Shown in pieces: positions 15,252 to 23,247 of a stretch of 64,000 nucleotides of DNA. Origin of the DNA: IMCC2047 sp041395865 (GTDB taxonomy: Bacteria > Pseudomonadota > Gammaproteobacteria > Pseudomonadales > IMCC2047); assembly GCA_041395865.1 (NCBI GenBank), contig JAWKZQ010000002.1:1-64000 (forward strand), given 5' to 3'. A program made the translations under genes and the position numbers. The notes below the pieces were generated by a model. That model worked only from the letters and a program-made list of their open reading frames with translations. It ran no database searches and had not been told where the DNA came from. The first letter of the stretch is position 1. The number at the start of each line of letters is the position of its first letter.

Positions 15252-15575
15252 ATGACATTTGTTGTCGCCGAAAACTGTATCAAATGTAAATACACCGACT
15301 GCGTAGAAGTATGTCCCGTTGACTGTTTCTATGAAGGCCCGAACTTCCTGGTAATTCACCCAGATGAATGTATCGACTGCGCGCTGTGCGAGCCCGAGTG
15401 CCCGGCGGAAGCCATTTTCTCGGAGGATGAGCTACCGGAAGATCAGCACGACTTCCTGGAGATCAATGCCGAGCTGGCTGAAGTATGGCCCAATATTAGC
15501 GAACGCAAGGATCCTCTGCCCGATGCCGAAGAGTGGGACGGCAAACCAGGCAAGCTAGAACACTTGGAACAATAG
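15252..15575 (+). CDS. fdxA: Seven-iron ferredoxin [3Fe-4S][4Fe-4S]
   Basis: The 107-residue protein has the two cysteine clusters of a seven-iron ferredoxin: CIKCKYTDCVEVCPVDC near the N-terminus and CIDCALCEPECP in residues 40-51. The first cluster has the spacing that binds a 3Fe-4S centre through CxxxxxxxC...CP with an extra 4Fe-4S site. The acidic C-terminal tail (LPDAEEWDGKPGKLEHL) is typical of the FdxA family. It carries low-potential electrons; its partner is unknown. Position right after mutS and convergent with rpoS is the Pseudomonas-type arrangement. Confidence 0.95.
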   Translation: MTFVVAENCIKCKYTDCVEVCPVDCFYEGPNFLVIHPDECIDCALCEPECPAEAIFSEDELPEDQHDFLEINAELAEVWPNISERKDPLPDAEEWDGKPGKLEHLEQ

Positions 15576-15630
15576 AATTGCGAAGCTTCGCAATTGCGCA
15601 ATAAAGAAGGCGGCCAGAACCGTCTTTTTT
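15576..15630 (+). terminator. Palindrome and intrinsic terminator after fdxA
   Basis: Directly after the stop codon is the perfect 20-base palindrome AATTGCGAAGCTTCGCAATT (15576-15595). It is followed by AAAGAAGGCGG / CCGTCTTTTTT (15603-15630), a stem with two mismatches or G-U pairs and a run of six T. Confidence 0.65.
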
Positions 15631-15667
15631 ATTGCCTGTTTGCCTTGCTTCCCCGGTAGGCAGGCAC

Positions 15668-15697
15668 AAAAAAGGGCGGCTATGGCCGCCCTTTTTT
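15668..15697 (-). terminator. Bidirectional terminator between fdxA and rpoS
   Basis: GGGCGGC (15674-15680), loop TATG, GCCGCCC (15685-15691), flanked by A6 on the left and T6 on the right. It can end transcription from both convergent genes; on the minus strand it is 13 bases after the rpoS stop. Confidence 0.85.
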
Positions 15698-15709
15698 AAA
15701 CAATCCTGA

Positions 15710-16678
15710 TTACTGGCTGAACAACACCTCGCTGCTGAGGCCCTCTTTCTCCATGACCGCACGCAGGCGTTTGAGCGCTTCAACTTGAATCTGGCGAACT
15801 CGCTCACGGGTCAGGCCAATTTCGCTGCCAACTTCTTCCAGCGTACTCATTTCATAACCCAGCAGCCCAAAACGGCGGGCAATCACTTCACGCTGCTTCT
15901 CCGACAATTCTCCCAGCCACTGGGTCAAATTGCCGTGCAGGTTATCGCTTTGCAGCAACTCAGAGGGGTCGGTGACATTTTCGCCGGTAATGTTTTCAAC
16001 CATCGTCTTTTCTGAGTCACCCGCCATTGGGGCATCGATGGAAGTAACACGTTCGTTGAGTTTCAGCATGCGCTTAACATTTTCAACGGGACGGTCCAGC
16101 ATTTCCGCAATTTCTTCAGCACTCGGTTCGTGATCCAGTTTCTGGGTCAGTTCCCGAGCGGCACGCAGGTAAACATTAAGCTCTTTCACGACGTGAATGG
16201 GCAGGCGAATGGTGCGCGTCTGATTCATCAAAGCGCGTTCGATGGTCTGGCGAATCCACCAGGTCGCATAGGTTGAAAAACGGAAACCGCGCTCCGGATC
16301 AAATTTCTCGACGGCGCGGATTAACCCCAGGTTGCCCTCTTCGATTAAATCCAGCAACGTCAGGCCGCGATTCACATAGCGACGTGAAATTTTAACGACC
16401 AAACGCAGGTTGCTTTCAATCATACGTTTGCGGGCCGCCTCGTCCCCCTTAAGCGCCAGGCGGGCAAAATACACTTCCTCTTCCGCAGAAAGTAGCGGCG
16501 AAAAGCCTATTTCATTAAGGTACAACTGTGTCGCGTCGAGTGTTTTTCTACTCGTTAGGTCTTCCCTGATCTGCTCGTCGCTGATAATTTCGTTATCGTC
16601 TTTTTCATCAACTACATCGTCATCAAGCAGAACTTCGTCGTGATCAACCATGGTTTTATCCTTATTGTTGTAAACCAT
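15710..16678 (-). CDS. rpoS: RNA polymerase sigma factor RpoS (sigma-38)
   Basis: The 322-residue protein shows sigma-70-family regions 1.2 to 4.2: DATQLYLNEIGFSPLL, the region 2 core NLRLVVKISRRYVNRGLTLLDLIEEGNLGLIRAVEKFDPERGFRFSTYATWWIRQ, and a region 4 helix-turn-helix (VGSEIGLTRERVRQIQVEALKRL). IEEGNLGLIRAVEKFD and the absence of a long region 1.1 identify RpoS. The frame opens at 16678 behind GGGGGA; an internal ATG at 16651 with AAGGA is an alternative. It directs stationary-phase and general-stress transcription. nlpD lies upstream. Confidence 0.97.
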   Translation of the reverse strand: MVYNNKDKTMVDHDEVLLDDDVVDEKDDNEIISDEQIREDLTSRKTLDATQLYLNEIGFSPLLSAEEEVYFARLALKGDEAARKRMIESNLRLVVKISRRYVNRGLTLLDLIEEGNLGLIRAVEKFDPERGFRFSTYATWWIRQTIERALMNQTRTIRLPIHVVKELNVYLRAARELTQKLDHEPSAEEIAEMLDRPVENVKRMLKLNERVTSIDAPMAGDSEKTMVENITGENVTDPSELLQSDNLHGNLTQWLGELSEKQREVIARRFGLLGYEMSTLEEVGSEIGLTRERVRQIQVEALKRLRAVMEKEGLSSEVLFSQ

Positions 16679-16776
16679 TTAATCCCCCATGAGCTTCGAT
16701 CTTAATCCCTTACCAATTGGATGTGAATACACTTCTTAAATAAAAATGCATTTTTTTCACATACTTACCGACCTAT

Positions 16777-16806
16777 ATTAAAGTAACTTCACCCTTAAGA
16801 TGTCAG
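16777..16806 (-). promoter_or_regulatory. rpoS promoter candidate
   Basis: On the minus strand CTGACA (16806-16801), an 18-base spacer and TTTAAT (16782-16777) match a sigma-70 promoter at five of six bases in each box. It sits just after the nlpD stop codon and would give a leader of about 90 bases. rpoS in enterics also uses a promoter inside nlpD; I did not look for a second one here. Confidence 0.4.
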
Positions 16807-16814
16807 CTTGAGCT

Positions 16815-17600
16815 TTAACTACCCGTTTTCGGCAGATACCAAAGAGGATTCACCGGCTTACCATTCTTGCGGATTTCAAAGTGCAGCTTGCTTACATTAG
16901 TCCCACTAGAACCTATTTCGGCAATCTTTTCACCCGCTTTAACTTTTTTTTGCTCCCTCACCAGGAGCCTTCTGTTATGGGCATAGGCACTTAAGTACAC
17001 CTCCGAGTGCTTGATAATCACCAGATTACCGTAACCAACCAGCCCACTGCCCGCATAAACCACTGTTCCATCGGCAGCCGCCCGGACGGCTTGCCCCTCT
17101 CTGGCCTTGATATCAATGCCCTTATTGGCCCCGTTCGGTGAAAAGGTGCCAATCAATGTGCCCTGTGCCGGCCAATGCCAAGCCGGGGCCTGAGTGGCTA
17201 CCACCGTTTTCTTAGGCTCACTTTTAATAACCGTTTTCTGCGGTTTGGCCTGTTCCCTGTTCTGGGTAACCGCGGGAGCCGATACTTTCTTAACCGGCTT
17301 ACCCAAATTGATTCGCTGCCCCTTATAGATGGTGTAAGGCCAGCGTATGCCATTGGCTCTGGCAAGCTCGCGGTAGTCCCGGCCAAATCGCCAGGCTATC
17401 GAATAGAGGGTATCGCCCGGCCGAACAGTGTAGCTCCCCTTTGTTACAGTTTTAGGTCGCTCAAGATCACGGACCGGTGCAAAATTATTATTGGCACAGG
17501 CGACAAGCAGCAGACCCAGCACCGCTACGCACAGCAAACGGATTAAGCTGCGGCATCGATTGATTAAGACATCGCATGGCTCAAGCCATCGGTTTCGCAT
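16815..17600 (-). CDS. nlpD: NlpD-like LysM/degenerate LytM lipoprotein
   Basis: The 261-residue protein has a signal peptide with lipobox LLVAC (Cys35), so it is an outer-membrane lipoprotein. A LysM peptidoglycan-binding domain follows (GSYTVRPGDTLYSIAWRFGRDY, about 52-97), then an M23/LytM domain (about 140-257). The zinc-binding pattern is degenerate: HxxxD is replaced by NKGID and the last motif reads KLHFEIR. That is expected of NlpD, which activates the amidase AmiC at division rather than cutting itself. Its start overlaps the end of the DUF368 gene by 20 bases; rpoS is next. Confidence 0.9.
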   Translation of the reverse strand: MRNRWLEPCDVLINRCRSLIRLLCVAVLGLLLVACANNNFAPVRDLERPKTVTKGSYTVRPGDTLYSIAWRFGRDYRELARANGIRWPYTIYKGQRINLGKPVKKVSAPAVTQNREQAKPQKTVIKSEPKKTVVATQAPAWHWPAQGTLIGTFSPNGANKGIDIKAREGQAVRAAADGTVVYAGSGLVGYGNLVIIKHSEVYLSAYAHNRRLLVREQKKVKAGEKIAEIGSSGTNVSKLHFEIRKNGKPVNPLWYLPKTGS

Positions 17601-18525
17601 AATTTGCCCGATTGATGAGAAACACCGTCAGCAGGCCAAGACCCAGCGCCAGCAATACAGCCGCGACCTGTGGGTCGGTTTGAGTGAGGCCCTGATATTG
17701 CGTAGGCCACAGATTCCGTTCAAGCACGACACCGTTTTCACCGAGCGCCTGCTTCCAGGGCCAGACTTTATTCAAAGAGCCCAGCATAAAGCCAGTCAAA
17801 GCCGCCAGGGTAGCTCGATGAAATCGGTGCAACAGCCACGAGAGCAGGTGCGTGAAGCTGATAAGTCCACAAACACAGCCCAGCGCAAAGGTGCCCAACA
17901 GCACCCCGTTGAAAGAGTGAACAGCATCAATGATGTGTTGATACATACCCAACAACAGCAGAATAAAACTGCCGGAAATTCCGGGCAAAATCATCGCACA
18001 GATCGCAATGGCGCCCGAAAAAAAGACAAACAGGAGTGTTGGCGAGGTACTGACACTGGTCAACCGGGTTATCTCAAAGGCCACCCAGGCTGCCAGGGCG
18101 AACATTATCACCGTGCTCCAACGCTTGAAGTCGAGTTGTCGACCAATGGCTATCACCGAAGCCAGGATCAAGCCAAAGAAATAACCCCATACAATTTTCG
18201 GGTGATTGCCCAGCGCCCAGGAAATAAACCTGGTCAGCGAAAAAATACTGGTAAGAATCCCGGCAAACAGCACCAGCAGAAAAGTCGCGTTAACATGTTG
18301 CCAAAGCGCTTTGATCCGGCCCTTAATCAGCAGTTTGAACGCCTGCACATTGAACGCCGTCAGGGAGTCGATCAATTCCTCATAGATACCCGTAATAAAA
18401 GCGACCGTACCGCCAGACACCCCGGGCACCACATCGGCAGCCCCCATGCCCATACCTTTAAAAAAAAGGCTAATACGACGCTGCTTGCTGCCTGTTGTCG
18501 AGGCCTCCTCCATGTACTGCTCCAC
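17581..18525 (-). CDS. popT: DUF368 membrane protein, PopT-like undecaprenyl-phosphate transporter
   Basis: The 314-residue polytopic membrane protein carries the DUF368 signature GMGMGAADVVPGVSGGTVAFITGIYEELI near the N-terminus and a repeated ICAMILPGISGSFILLLLGMY in the middle, an inverted-repeat transporter layout with roughly eight or nine membrane segments. DUF368 proteins (PopT) have been shown in other bacteria to return undecaprenyl phosphate across the membrane for reuse in envelope synthesis. It starts 5 bases after the pcm stop and overlaps nlpD. Its insertion between pcm and nlpD differs from the usual pcm-nlpD-rpoS order. Substrate assignment is by family. Confidence 0.85.
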   Translation of the reverse strand: MEQYMEEASTTGSKQRRISLFFKGMGMGAADVVPGVSGGTVAFITGIYEELIDSLTAFNVQAFKLLIKGRIKALWQHVNATFLLVLFAGILTSIFSLTRFISWALGNHPKIVWGYFFGLILASVIAIGRQLDFKRWSTVIMFALAAWVAFEITRLTSVSTSPTLLFVFFSGAIAICAMILPGISGSFILLLLGMYQHIIDAVHSFNGVLLGTFALGCVCGLISFTHLLSWLLHRFHRATLAALTGFMLGSLNKVWPWKQALGENGVVLERNLWPTQYQGLTQTDPQVAAVLLALGLGLLTVFLINRANYAKPMA

Positions 18526-18530
18526 AATAG

Positions 18531-19199
18531 TTACCTGATAGCCCCGCCCAGCAGGGGAACGAAACGAACGGGTTCAAGCACCTGGCGATGGAAGCCGCCG
18601 TTTTCCTTGCGATGGATATAAACCAGCTCCTGTTGCTCGTCAGGCCCCACCGGGATCACCAGACGACCATTGGGTGCCAGTTGCTCTAGCAGCTCCTCCG
18701 GCACTTCGCGGGGAGCAGCCGTTACTATGATGGCATCAAAGGGGGCTTTTTCCGGCCATCCCATGCCGCCATCGGCATGTTTCATTTTGACATTACGCAG
18801 CCCCAGCTGATCAATACGCGCCCTGGCCTGTTCCTGCAGTGGAAGGATTCGCTCAACGCTGAAAACCATATCCACCAATTGCGCGAGGACAGTCGTTTGA
18901 TAGCCCGATCCTGTCCCTACTTCCAACACCCGCTTGGGCTGACCAACTGACAACAGGACTTCGGTCATACGGGCTACCGTATAGGGTTGGGAAAGAGTCT
19001 GGTTAAAACCAATGGGGAGGGCTGTATCCTCGTAGGCACGATGGGCAAAGGCTTCATCGCAAAACAAATGTCGTGGCGTATTGAGGATAACATTGAGTAC
19101 CCGCTCGTTGCTGACCCCCTCTTCACGCAGCCTGTTGATCAACCGCTCTCGTGTACGGCGCGAAGTCATGCCGATGCCGCTTAAATCAATACTACTCAA
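18531..19199 (-). CDS. pcm: Protein-L-isoaspartate O-methyltransferase
   Basis: The 222-residue protein has TRERLINRLREEGVSNERVLNVILNTPRHLFC at the N-terminus, the PIGFNQTLSQPYTVARMTEVL block and the AdoMet-binding motif VLEVGTGSGYQTTVLA. It transfers a methyl group from AdoMet to L-isoaspartyl residues, starting repair of damaged proteins. The length is close to the family norm (about 210-225). It lies 18 bases after truD; surE, which commonly separates the two genes, is missing. Confidence 0.96.
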   Translation of the reverse strand: MSSIDLSGIGMTSRRTRERLINRLREEGVSNERVLNVILNTPRHLFCDEAFAHRAYEDTALPIGFNQTLSQPYTVARMTEVLLSVGQPKRVLEVGTGSGYQTTVLAQLVDMVFSVERILPLQEQARARIDQLGLRNVKMKHADGGMGWPEKAPFDAIIVTAAPREVPEELLEQLAPNGRLVIPVGPDEQQELVYIHRKENGGFHRQVLEPVRFVPLLGGAIR

Positions 19200-19217
19200 G
19201 CCCTGTTCCCCACCGGG

Positions 19218-20222
19218 TTAGTTATTATCTTTCATATTGTGGCGCTCAGGCTCACGGTAATCCACTATTTCCCGAAGCACACTGGTCGCATAGCCCCCCA
19301 CAGGCAATGAAAAAGCGACACTGAATCGAGAGGACTCCTCGCCATCGCCGACCGACCATTTAAGGTCCGTCACTGGCAAGCATAACGGTCTACGCTCCTG
19401 TTTTAAACCGGCATGTTCAAGACCGTGACACCAGTCTGAAAATTGCCCGGCTACAGCCGTTTCCAGCTCAGCGGCATCCTGTCCGGTTGCCAGGCGCCCA
19501 CGTCCCCAGAGCGGCGCTGTCGGTGCGGAATGATCACCTGAAACAGGCACATCACCCGGGATCAGTGTCCGCCAACTGTCATTCCTTACCCGCTCACGAA
19601 GAACCTGGTTAAACAGGTAGGAACGTGCGGCGGAAAGGTACAGCCCCTTAAGCTGGCGGTTACGCACCGGCTTTTTCTCAACCAGCAGCCGTTGCGCCGC
19701 TTCCAGGTTCCCCCCTGCAAAGCCAAAACGTTGCGGGCCGAAGTAATTAGGCACCCCCTGTGCTTCGATCAGACGCATCAGGTCGGGCAGCTTTTCCCGG
19801 TTTCCACTGCAATCGCGAATAACCAGCTTAAAATGATTCGCGGCATGTTGCCCCCGGCGCAATTTTTGATGGTGGCGCGCCACGGCCAAGAGTTCCACAT
19901 GTTCGTTTTGCAACCGCTTCCAGTCAGGGGCTTCACCCTTGGGACGATACACACTGAACCACTGTGTGGTCACGGCATGGCGATCCTTTAAACCGGCATA
20001 ACCAACATCCATTGGTTTAACTCCCGCCACTTCGGCGACCTGCTTGGCGAGCTGAGCCGTATTAAGGCCTGTTTTGCGGAGTTGAATAAAATCGTGTTCG
20101 CCCTGCCCGGAGGGTTCGAAACCCAGTTCTTCATCGACCTGGAAGTCAGCCTCGCTGGCACGTAACAGGCCAGTCAGCAAAGGGCCGCCGTGTGCGTACT
20201 CGCAGTCCAGTGAATACCCCAT
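19218..20222 (-). CDS. truD: tRNA pseudouridine(13) synthase TruD
   Basis: The 334-residue enzyme has EDFIQLRKTGLNTAQLAKQVAEVAGVKPMDVGYAGLKDRHAVTTQWFSVY, containing the catalytic Asp of GLKDRHAVT, and the TruD insertion domain. It isomerises U13 of tRNA. I chose the ATG at 20222, which overlaps the ispF TGA by one base (TGATG) and sits behind a G-rich site; a TTG three codons earlier is possible. Part of the ispD-ispF-truD series. Confidence 0.95.
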   Translation of the reverse strand: MGYSLDCEYAHGGPLLTGLLRASEADFQVDEELGFEPSGQGEHDFIQLRKTGLNTAQLAKQVAEVAGVKPMDVGYAGLKDRHAVTTQWFSVYRPKGEAPDWKRLQNEHVELLAVARHHQKLRRGQHAANHFKLVIRDCSGNREKLPDLMRLIEAQGVPNYFGPQRFGFAGGNLEAAQRLLVEKKPVRNRQLKGLYLSAARSYLFNQVLRERVRNDSWRTLIPGDVPVSGDHSAPTAPLWGRGRLATGQDAAELETAVAGQFSDWCHGLEHAGLKQERRPLCLPVTDLKWSVGDGEESSRFSVAFSLPVGGYATSVLREIVDYREPERHNMKDNN

Positions 20223-20707
20223 CAGGCACAACCCCCCAACAATACAACGGCATGACAGGCGATTCCCTCCTTGCGGCCAGCGTAGCCCAATCCTTCCGTG
20301 GTAGTCGCTTTAATATTCAGTTGGGTAAGTTCACAGTTCAGGTCAGCCGCCAGTTTTTCACGCATTTGAGGTTTATGCGGCGCCATTTTCGGCGCCTGTG
20401 CCACCAGCGTAATATCGGCATTGATTAACTGGTAACCCGCCTGTTTCAGGCTGGCAATCACATGCCGTAACAGAACACGGCTATCCGCTCCCTTATACTG
20501 GGCATCCGTATCGGGAAAATGCTCGCCGATATCCCCCATCGCAGCGGCACCCAGCAACGCATCACACAGGGCATGGATCAGCACATCCCCATCAGAATGA
20601 GCCAGCAACGGCCGGTCGCTGGGAATTTTTACGCCCCCGATGGTGATTTCAACCTTCTCTTCGGGCTCGCCAAAGCGGTGCACATCAAAGCCGTGTCCAA
20701 TTCGCAC
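20222..20707 (-). CDS. ispF: 2-C-methyl-D-erythritol 2,4-cyclodiphosphate synthase
   Basis: The 161-residue protein starts MRIGHGFDVHRFG with the zinc ligands Asp8 and His10; His42 is in LAHSDGDVLIHALCDALLGA. ATTTEGLGYAGRKEGIACHAV closes the conserved set. It converts CDP-methylerythritol 2-phosphate to the cyclic diphosphate in the MEP isoprenoid pathway. ispD lies just upstream (10 bases), and dxr and uppS of the same lipid route are elsewhere in the window. Confidence 0.97.
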   Translation of the reverse strand: MRIGHGFDVHRFGEPEEKVEITIGGVKIPSDRPLLAHSDGDVLIHALCDALLGAAAMGDIGEHFPDTDAQYKGADSRVLLRHVIASLKQAGYQLINADITLVAQAPKMAPHKPQMREKLAADLNCELTQLNIKATTTEGLGYAGRKEGIACHAVVLLGGCA

Positions 20708-20717
20708 AATAGGGCCT

Positions 20718-21422
20718 CTAGGAATTCAAGTTTTTGAGAATAAACTCGGCCAGCGGCAAGTCTTCGGGCCGAGTAATTTTAAGATTGTTAGCGCTGCCTG
20801 CGACCATCTGTACCGAGTGGCCGCACTGCTCCATCGCCGAGGCCTCATCGGTAACCAGTTTGCCCTCGGCCAGGCAGGTATCGATAGCGGCGAGCAATTC
20901 TCCGAGTTTAAACATCTGCGGAGTAAACGCATGCCACAATCGGCTGCGATCCGGGGAGCTTTCCACCACTCCGTCGGTGGTTGTCAGCTTCATGGTATCC
21001 CGCACCGGCATGCCCAATACAAAACCATCGACGGCTAGCGTTTCGGCGGCTTCGAACAGGCTGTCCAGCTCGCTATGACTGAGACAGGGGCGCGCCACAT
21101 CATGCACCATGACCCAGTCGGTCGGCCCGGCATAGGCCATCATTTTTTTCAGGCCATTGAGTACCGAATGACAGCGCTCTTCGCCACCTGCCACGGCAAC
21201 CACACGCGGATCACCCGCGATATCCAGGGTCGGCCAGTAATTGTCATGCTCGGCAACACAGACCACCACCCCTCTCACTCTTGCATGAGAGAGCAGCTGC
21301 TTCAGTGTATATTCCAATACGGTGGTACCGGCAAGTGACAGGTATTGCTTCGGCCGATCCGCCTGCATTCGCGAACCAATGCCCGCAGCAGGCACGACGA
21401 CCCACCCGCTGATTTCACTCAT
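20718..21422 (-). CDS. ispD: 2-C-methyl-D-erythritol 4-phosphate cytidylyltransferase
   Basis: The 234-residue enzyme begins MSEISGWVVVPAAGIGSRM, the nucleotide-binding AAGxGxRM motif, with KQYLSLAGTTVLEYTL and VMVHDVARPC following. It makes CDP-methylerythritol from MEP and CTP. The start at 21422 overlaps the ftsB stop (ATGAGTGA), which favours it over an upstream codon at 21476. It stands between ftsB and ispF, the normal gammaproteobacterial order. Confidence 0.96.
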   Translation of the reverse strand: MSEISGWVVVPAAGIGSRMQADRPKQYLSLAGTTVLEYTLKQLLSHARVRGVVVCVAEHDNYWPTLDIAGDPRVVAVAGGEERCHSVLNGLKKMMAYAGPTDWVMVHDVARPCLSHSELDSLFEAAETLAVDGFVLGMPVRDTMKLTTTDGVVESSPDRSRLWHAFTPQMFKLGELLAAIDTCLAEGKLVTDEASAMEQCGHSVQMVAGSANNLKITRPEDLPLAEFILKNLNS

Positions 21423-21714
21423 CGCGGGCATCCTCAGTGCCTGGCGGAGCGACCAGCTGATAAAAGGTTTCCTCACCCTTGATCATTCCCAGTTCCGTCC
21501 GCGCCCGCTCTTCAATCGCTTCCAGCCCCTGTTTCAGGTCAGCCACTTCGGCCATAAGCGCCTCATTGCGCGCTTTAAGCTGCTCATTGATGCGGGTCTG
21601 TTCCTGCATTTTTTGCTTAACGCCCCAGAGTTCGGCAAGGCTGTTTTCACCGACCCAAAGGCGGTACTGCAACCCCAAAATAAAAACGACCAGCAACACC
21701 CAGAGCCATTTCAT
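21415..21714 (-). CDS. ftsB: Cell division protein FtsB
   Basis: The protein is about 99 residues: a short cytoplasmic N-terminus, one membrane helix (WLWVLLVVFILGLQYRLWVG) and a periplasmic coiled coil (QKMQEQTRINEQLKARNEALMAEVADLKQG) ending in the conserved IEERARTELGMIKGEETFYQL. FtsB joins FtsL and FtsQ in the divisome. I prefer the ATG at 21714 over a TTG at 21723. It follows eno, after that gene's terminator. Confidence 0.95.
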   Translation of the reverse strand: MKWLWVLLVVFILGLQYRLWVGENSLAELWGVKQKMQEQTRINEQLKARNEALMAEVADLKQGLEAIEERARTELGMIKGEETFYQLVAPPGTEDARDE

Positions 21715-21853
21715 GGCAAACAAGACACCCAGAAAACCAAAAACAAGAAGGGAATAATACAGAAGGATCGCCCATTAGGGCATCCCCTGATAGAGGTTAT
21801 TTGACCCGGCAAGCCGGATCATAATTATGAACAGCCGATACAGTCGACAAACA

Positions 21854-21879
21854 AAAAAGGGGCTAAAAAGCCCCTTTTT
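21854..21879 (-). terminator. eno terminator
   Basis: AAAAAGGGGCT, loop AAAA, AGCCCCTTTTT: a perfect 11-base stem ending in T5 on the minus strand, 20 bases after the eno stop codon. Confidence 0.88.
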
Positions 21880-21898
21880 GATCTTACCGGTCAAACAA

Positions 21899-23194
21899 TT
21901 AAGCCTGACCTTTAATCTCCGCACGGCCACGGTAAGTCGCCATACCGCCCAGCTCTTCCTCAATACGCAGCAGACGGTTGTATTTAGCAACCCGGTCTGA
22001 GCGGCACAGGGATCCGGTCTTGATCTGGCCGGCAGCCGTACCGACAGCCAGGTCCGCAATCGTCGTATCTTCCGTTTCACCGGAGCGGTGAGAGATAACC
22101 ACGGTGAAGCCCGCATCTTTCGCCATTTTGATCGCCTGAAGCGTTTCCGTCAGCGAGCCGATCTGATTGAATTTAATCAGGATGGAGTTGCCGATATTAT
22201 TCTCGATACCGCGCTGCAGAATCTTGGTATTGGTAACGAACAGGTCATCGCCGACCAATTGCACGCGATCGCCAATTTTCTTGGTGAGATCATCCCAGCC
22301 GTCCCAATCGCTTTCGTCCATACCGTCTTCGATAGAAACGATGGGGTAGCGTGAGGACAGGTCCGCCAGGTAGTCGGCAAAACCAGCGGCATCGAAGCTC
22401 TTGCCTTCACCGGACAACTGGTACTGGCCGTCTTTATAGAACTCAGAGGACGCACAGTCCATTGCCAGGGTAACGTCCTTATCCAGTTCGTAACCCGCTT
22501 TGGAAACGGCTTCCTGAATTACTTCCAGGGCTGATTCGTTGGATGGCAGATTCGGGGCAAAACCACCCTCATCGCCAACAGCCGTATTCAGGCCGCGTTC
22601 TTTCAAAACGGAAGCCAGGGAGTGGAAAATTTCCGCACCGCAACGTAATGCTTCAGCAAACGTGGAAGCGCCCACCGGCTGGACCATAAACTCCTGGATA
22701 TCCACGTTATTATCAGCGTGCTCGCCACCGTTGAGGATATTCATCATAGGTACAGGCATTGAGTATACGCCCGACGTTCCATTCAGGTCGGCAATATGCG
22801 CATACAGGGGGATTCCCTTGGCCTGTGCAGCCGCTTTGGCAATTGCCAGGGAAACCGCCAGAATCGCGTTAGCACCCAGCTCGGCCTTGTTTTCGGTGCC
22901 GTCCAGGTTAATCATGATCTGATCCAGTTCGGCCTGTTTGGTTGCATCGTGACCCAGTAGCGCCTCGCGAATTCGGGTATTCACATTGAGAACGGCCTTT
23001 TGCACGCCCTTGCCACGGTAACGGGATGCGTCCTGATCGCGCAGCTCCAGCGCTTCACGCGAACCGGTAGAGGCACCGGACGGCGCAATTGCTGAGCCTA
23101 CTTCGCCGCTGGCCAGCACCACATCGGCTTCAACCGTTGGATTACCACGCGAATCCAGTACTTCTCTTGCCTTGATATCAATAATTTCCGTCAT
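21899..23194 (-). CDS. eno: Enolase
   Basis: The 431-residue protein carries EVLDSRGNPTVEADV, GASTGSREALELRD, the metal and catalytic region SIEDGMDESDWDGW, LVGDDLFVTN, ILIKFNQIGSLTET (catalytic Lys) and VVISHRSGETEDTTIADLAV. It converts 2-phosphoglycerate to phosphoenolpyruvate in glycolysis and is a component of the RNA degradosome in many gammaproteobacteria. An AGGAG site precedes the start. The kdsA gene 53 bases upstream uses its product, PEP. Confidence 0.99.
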   Translation of the reverse strand: MTEIIDIKAREVLDSRGNPTVEADVVLASGEVGSAIAPSGASTGSREALELRDQDASRYRGKGVQKAVLNVNTRIREALLGHDATKQAELDQIMINLDGTENKAELGANAILAVSLAIAKAAAQAKGIPLYAHIADLNGTSGVYSMPVPMMNILNGGEHADNNVDIQEFMVQPVGASTFAEALRCGAEIFHSLASVLKERGLNTAVGDEGGFAPNLPSNESALEVIQEAVSKAGYELDKDVTLAMDCASSEFYKDGQYQLSGEGKSFDAAGFADYLADLSSRYPIVSIEDGMDESDWDGWDDLTKKIGDRVQLVGDDLFVTNTKILQRGIENNIGNSILIKFNQIGSLTETLQAIKMAKDAGFTVVISHRSGETEDTTIADLAVGTAAGQIKTGSLCRSDRVAKYNRLLRIEEELGGMATYRGRAEIKGQA

Positions 23195-23247
23195 AGTGAC
23201 CAGAACTCCTAATAGTAAATAATGCCCACCCGCATCCTGTTCAGGTT

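Noticed and set aside
17491..18621. 376-codon frame antisense to nlpD, the DUF368 gene and pcm
   Set aside because: Crosses three well-supported genes on the opposite strand and is Gln/Arg/His-rich, typical of antisense artefacts.
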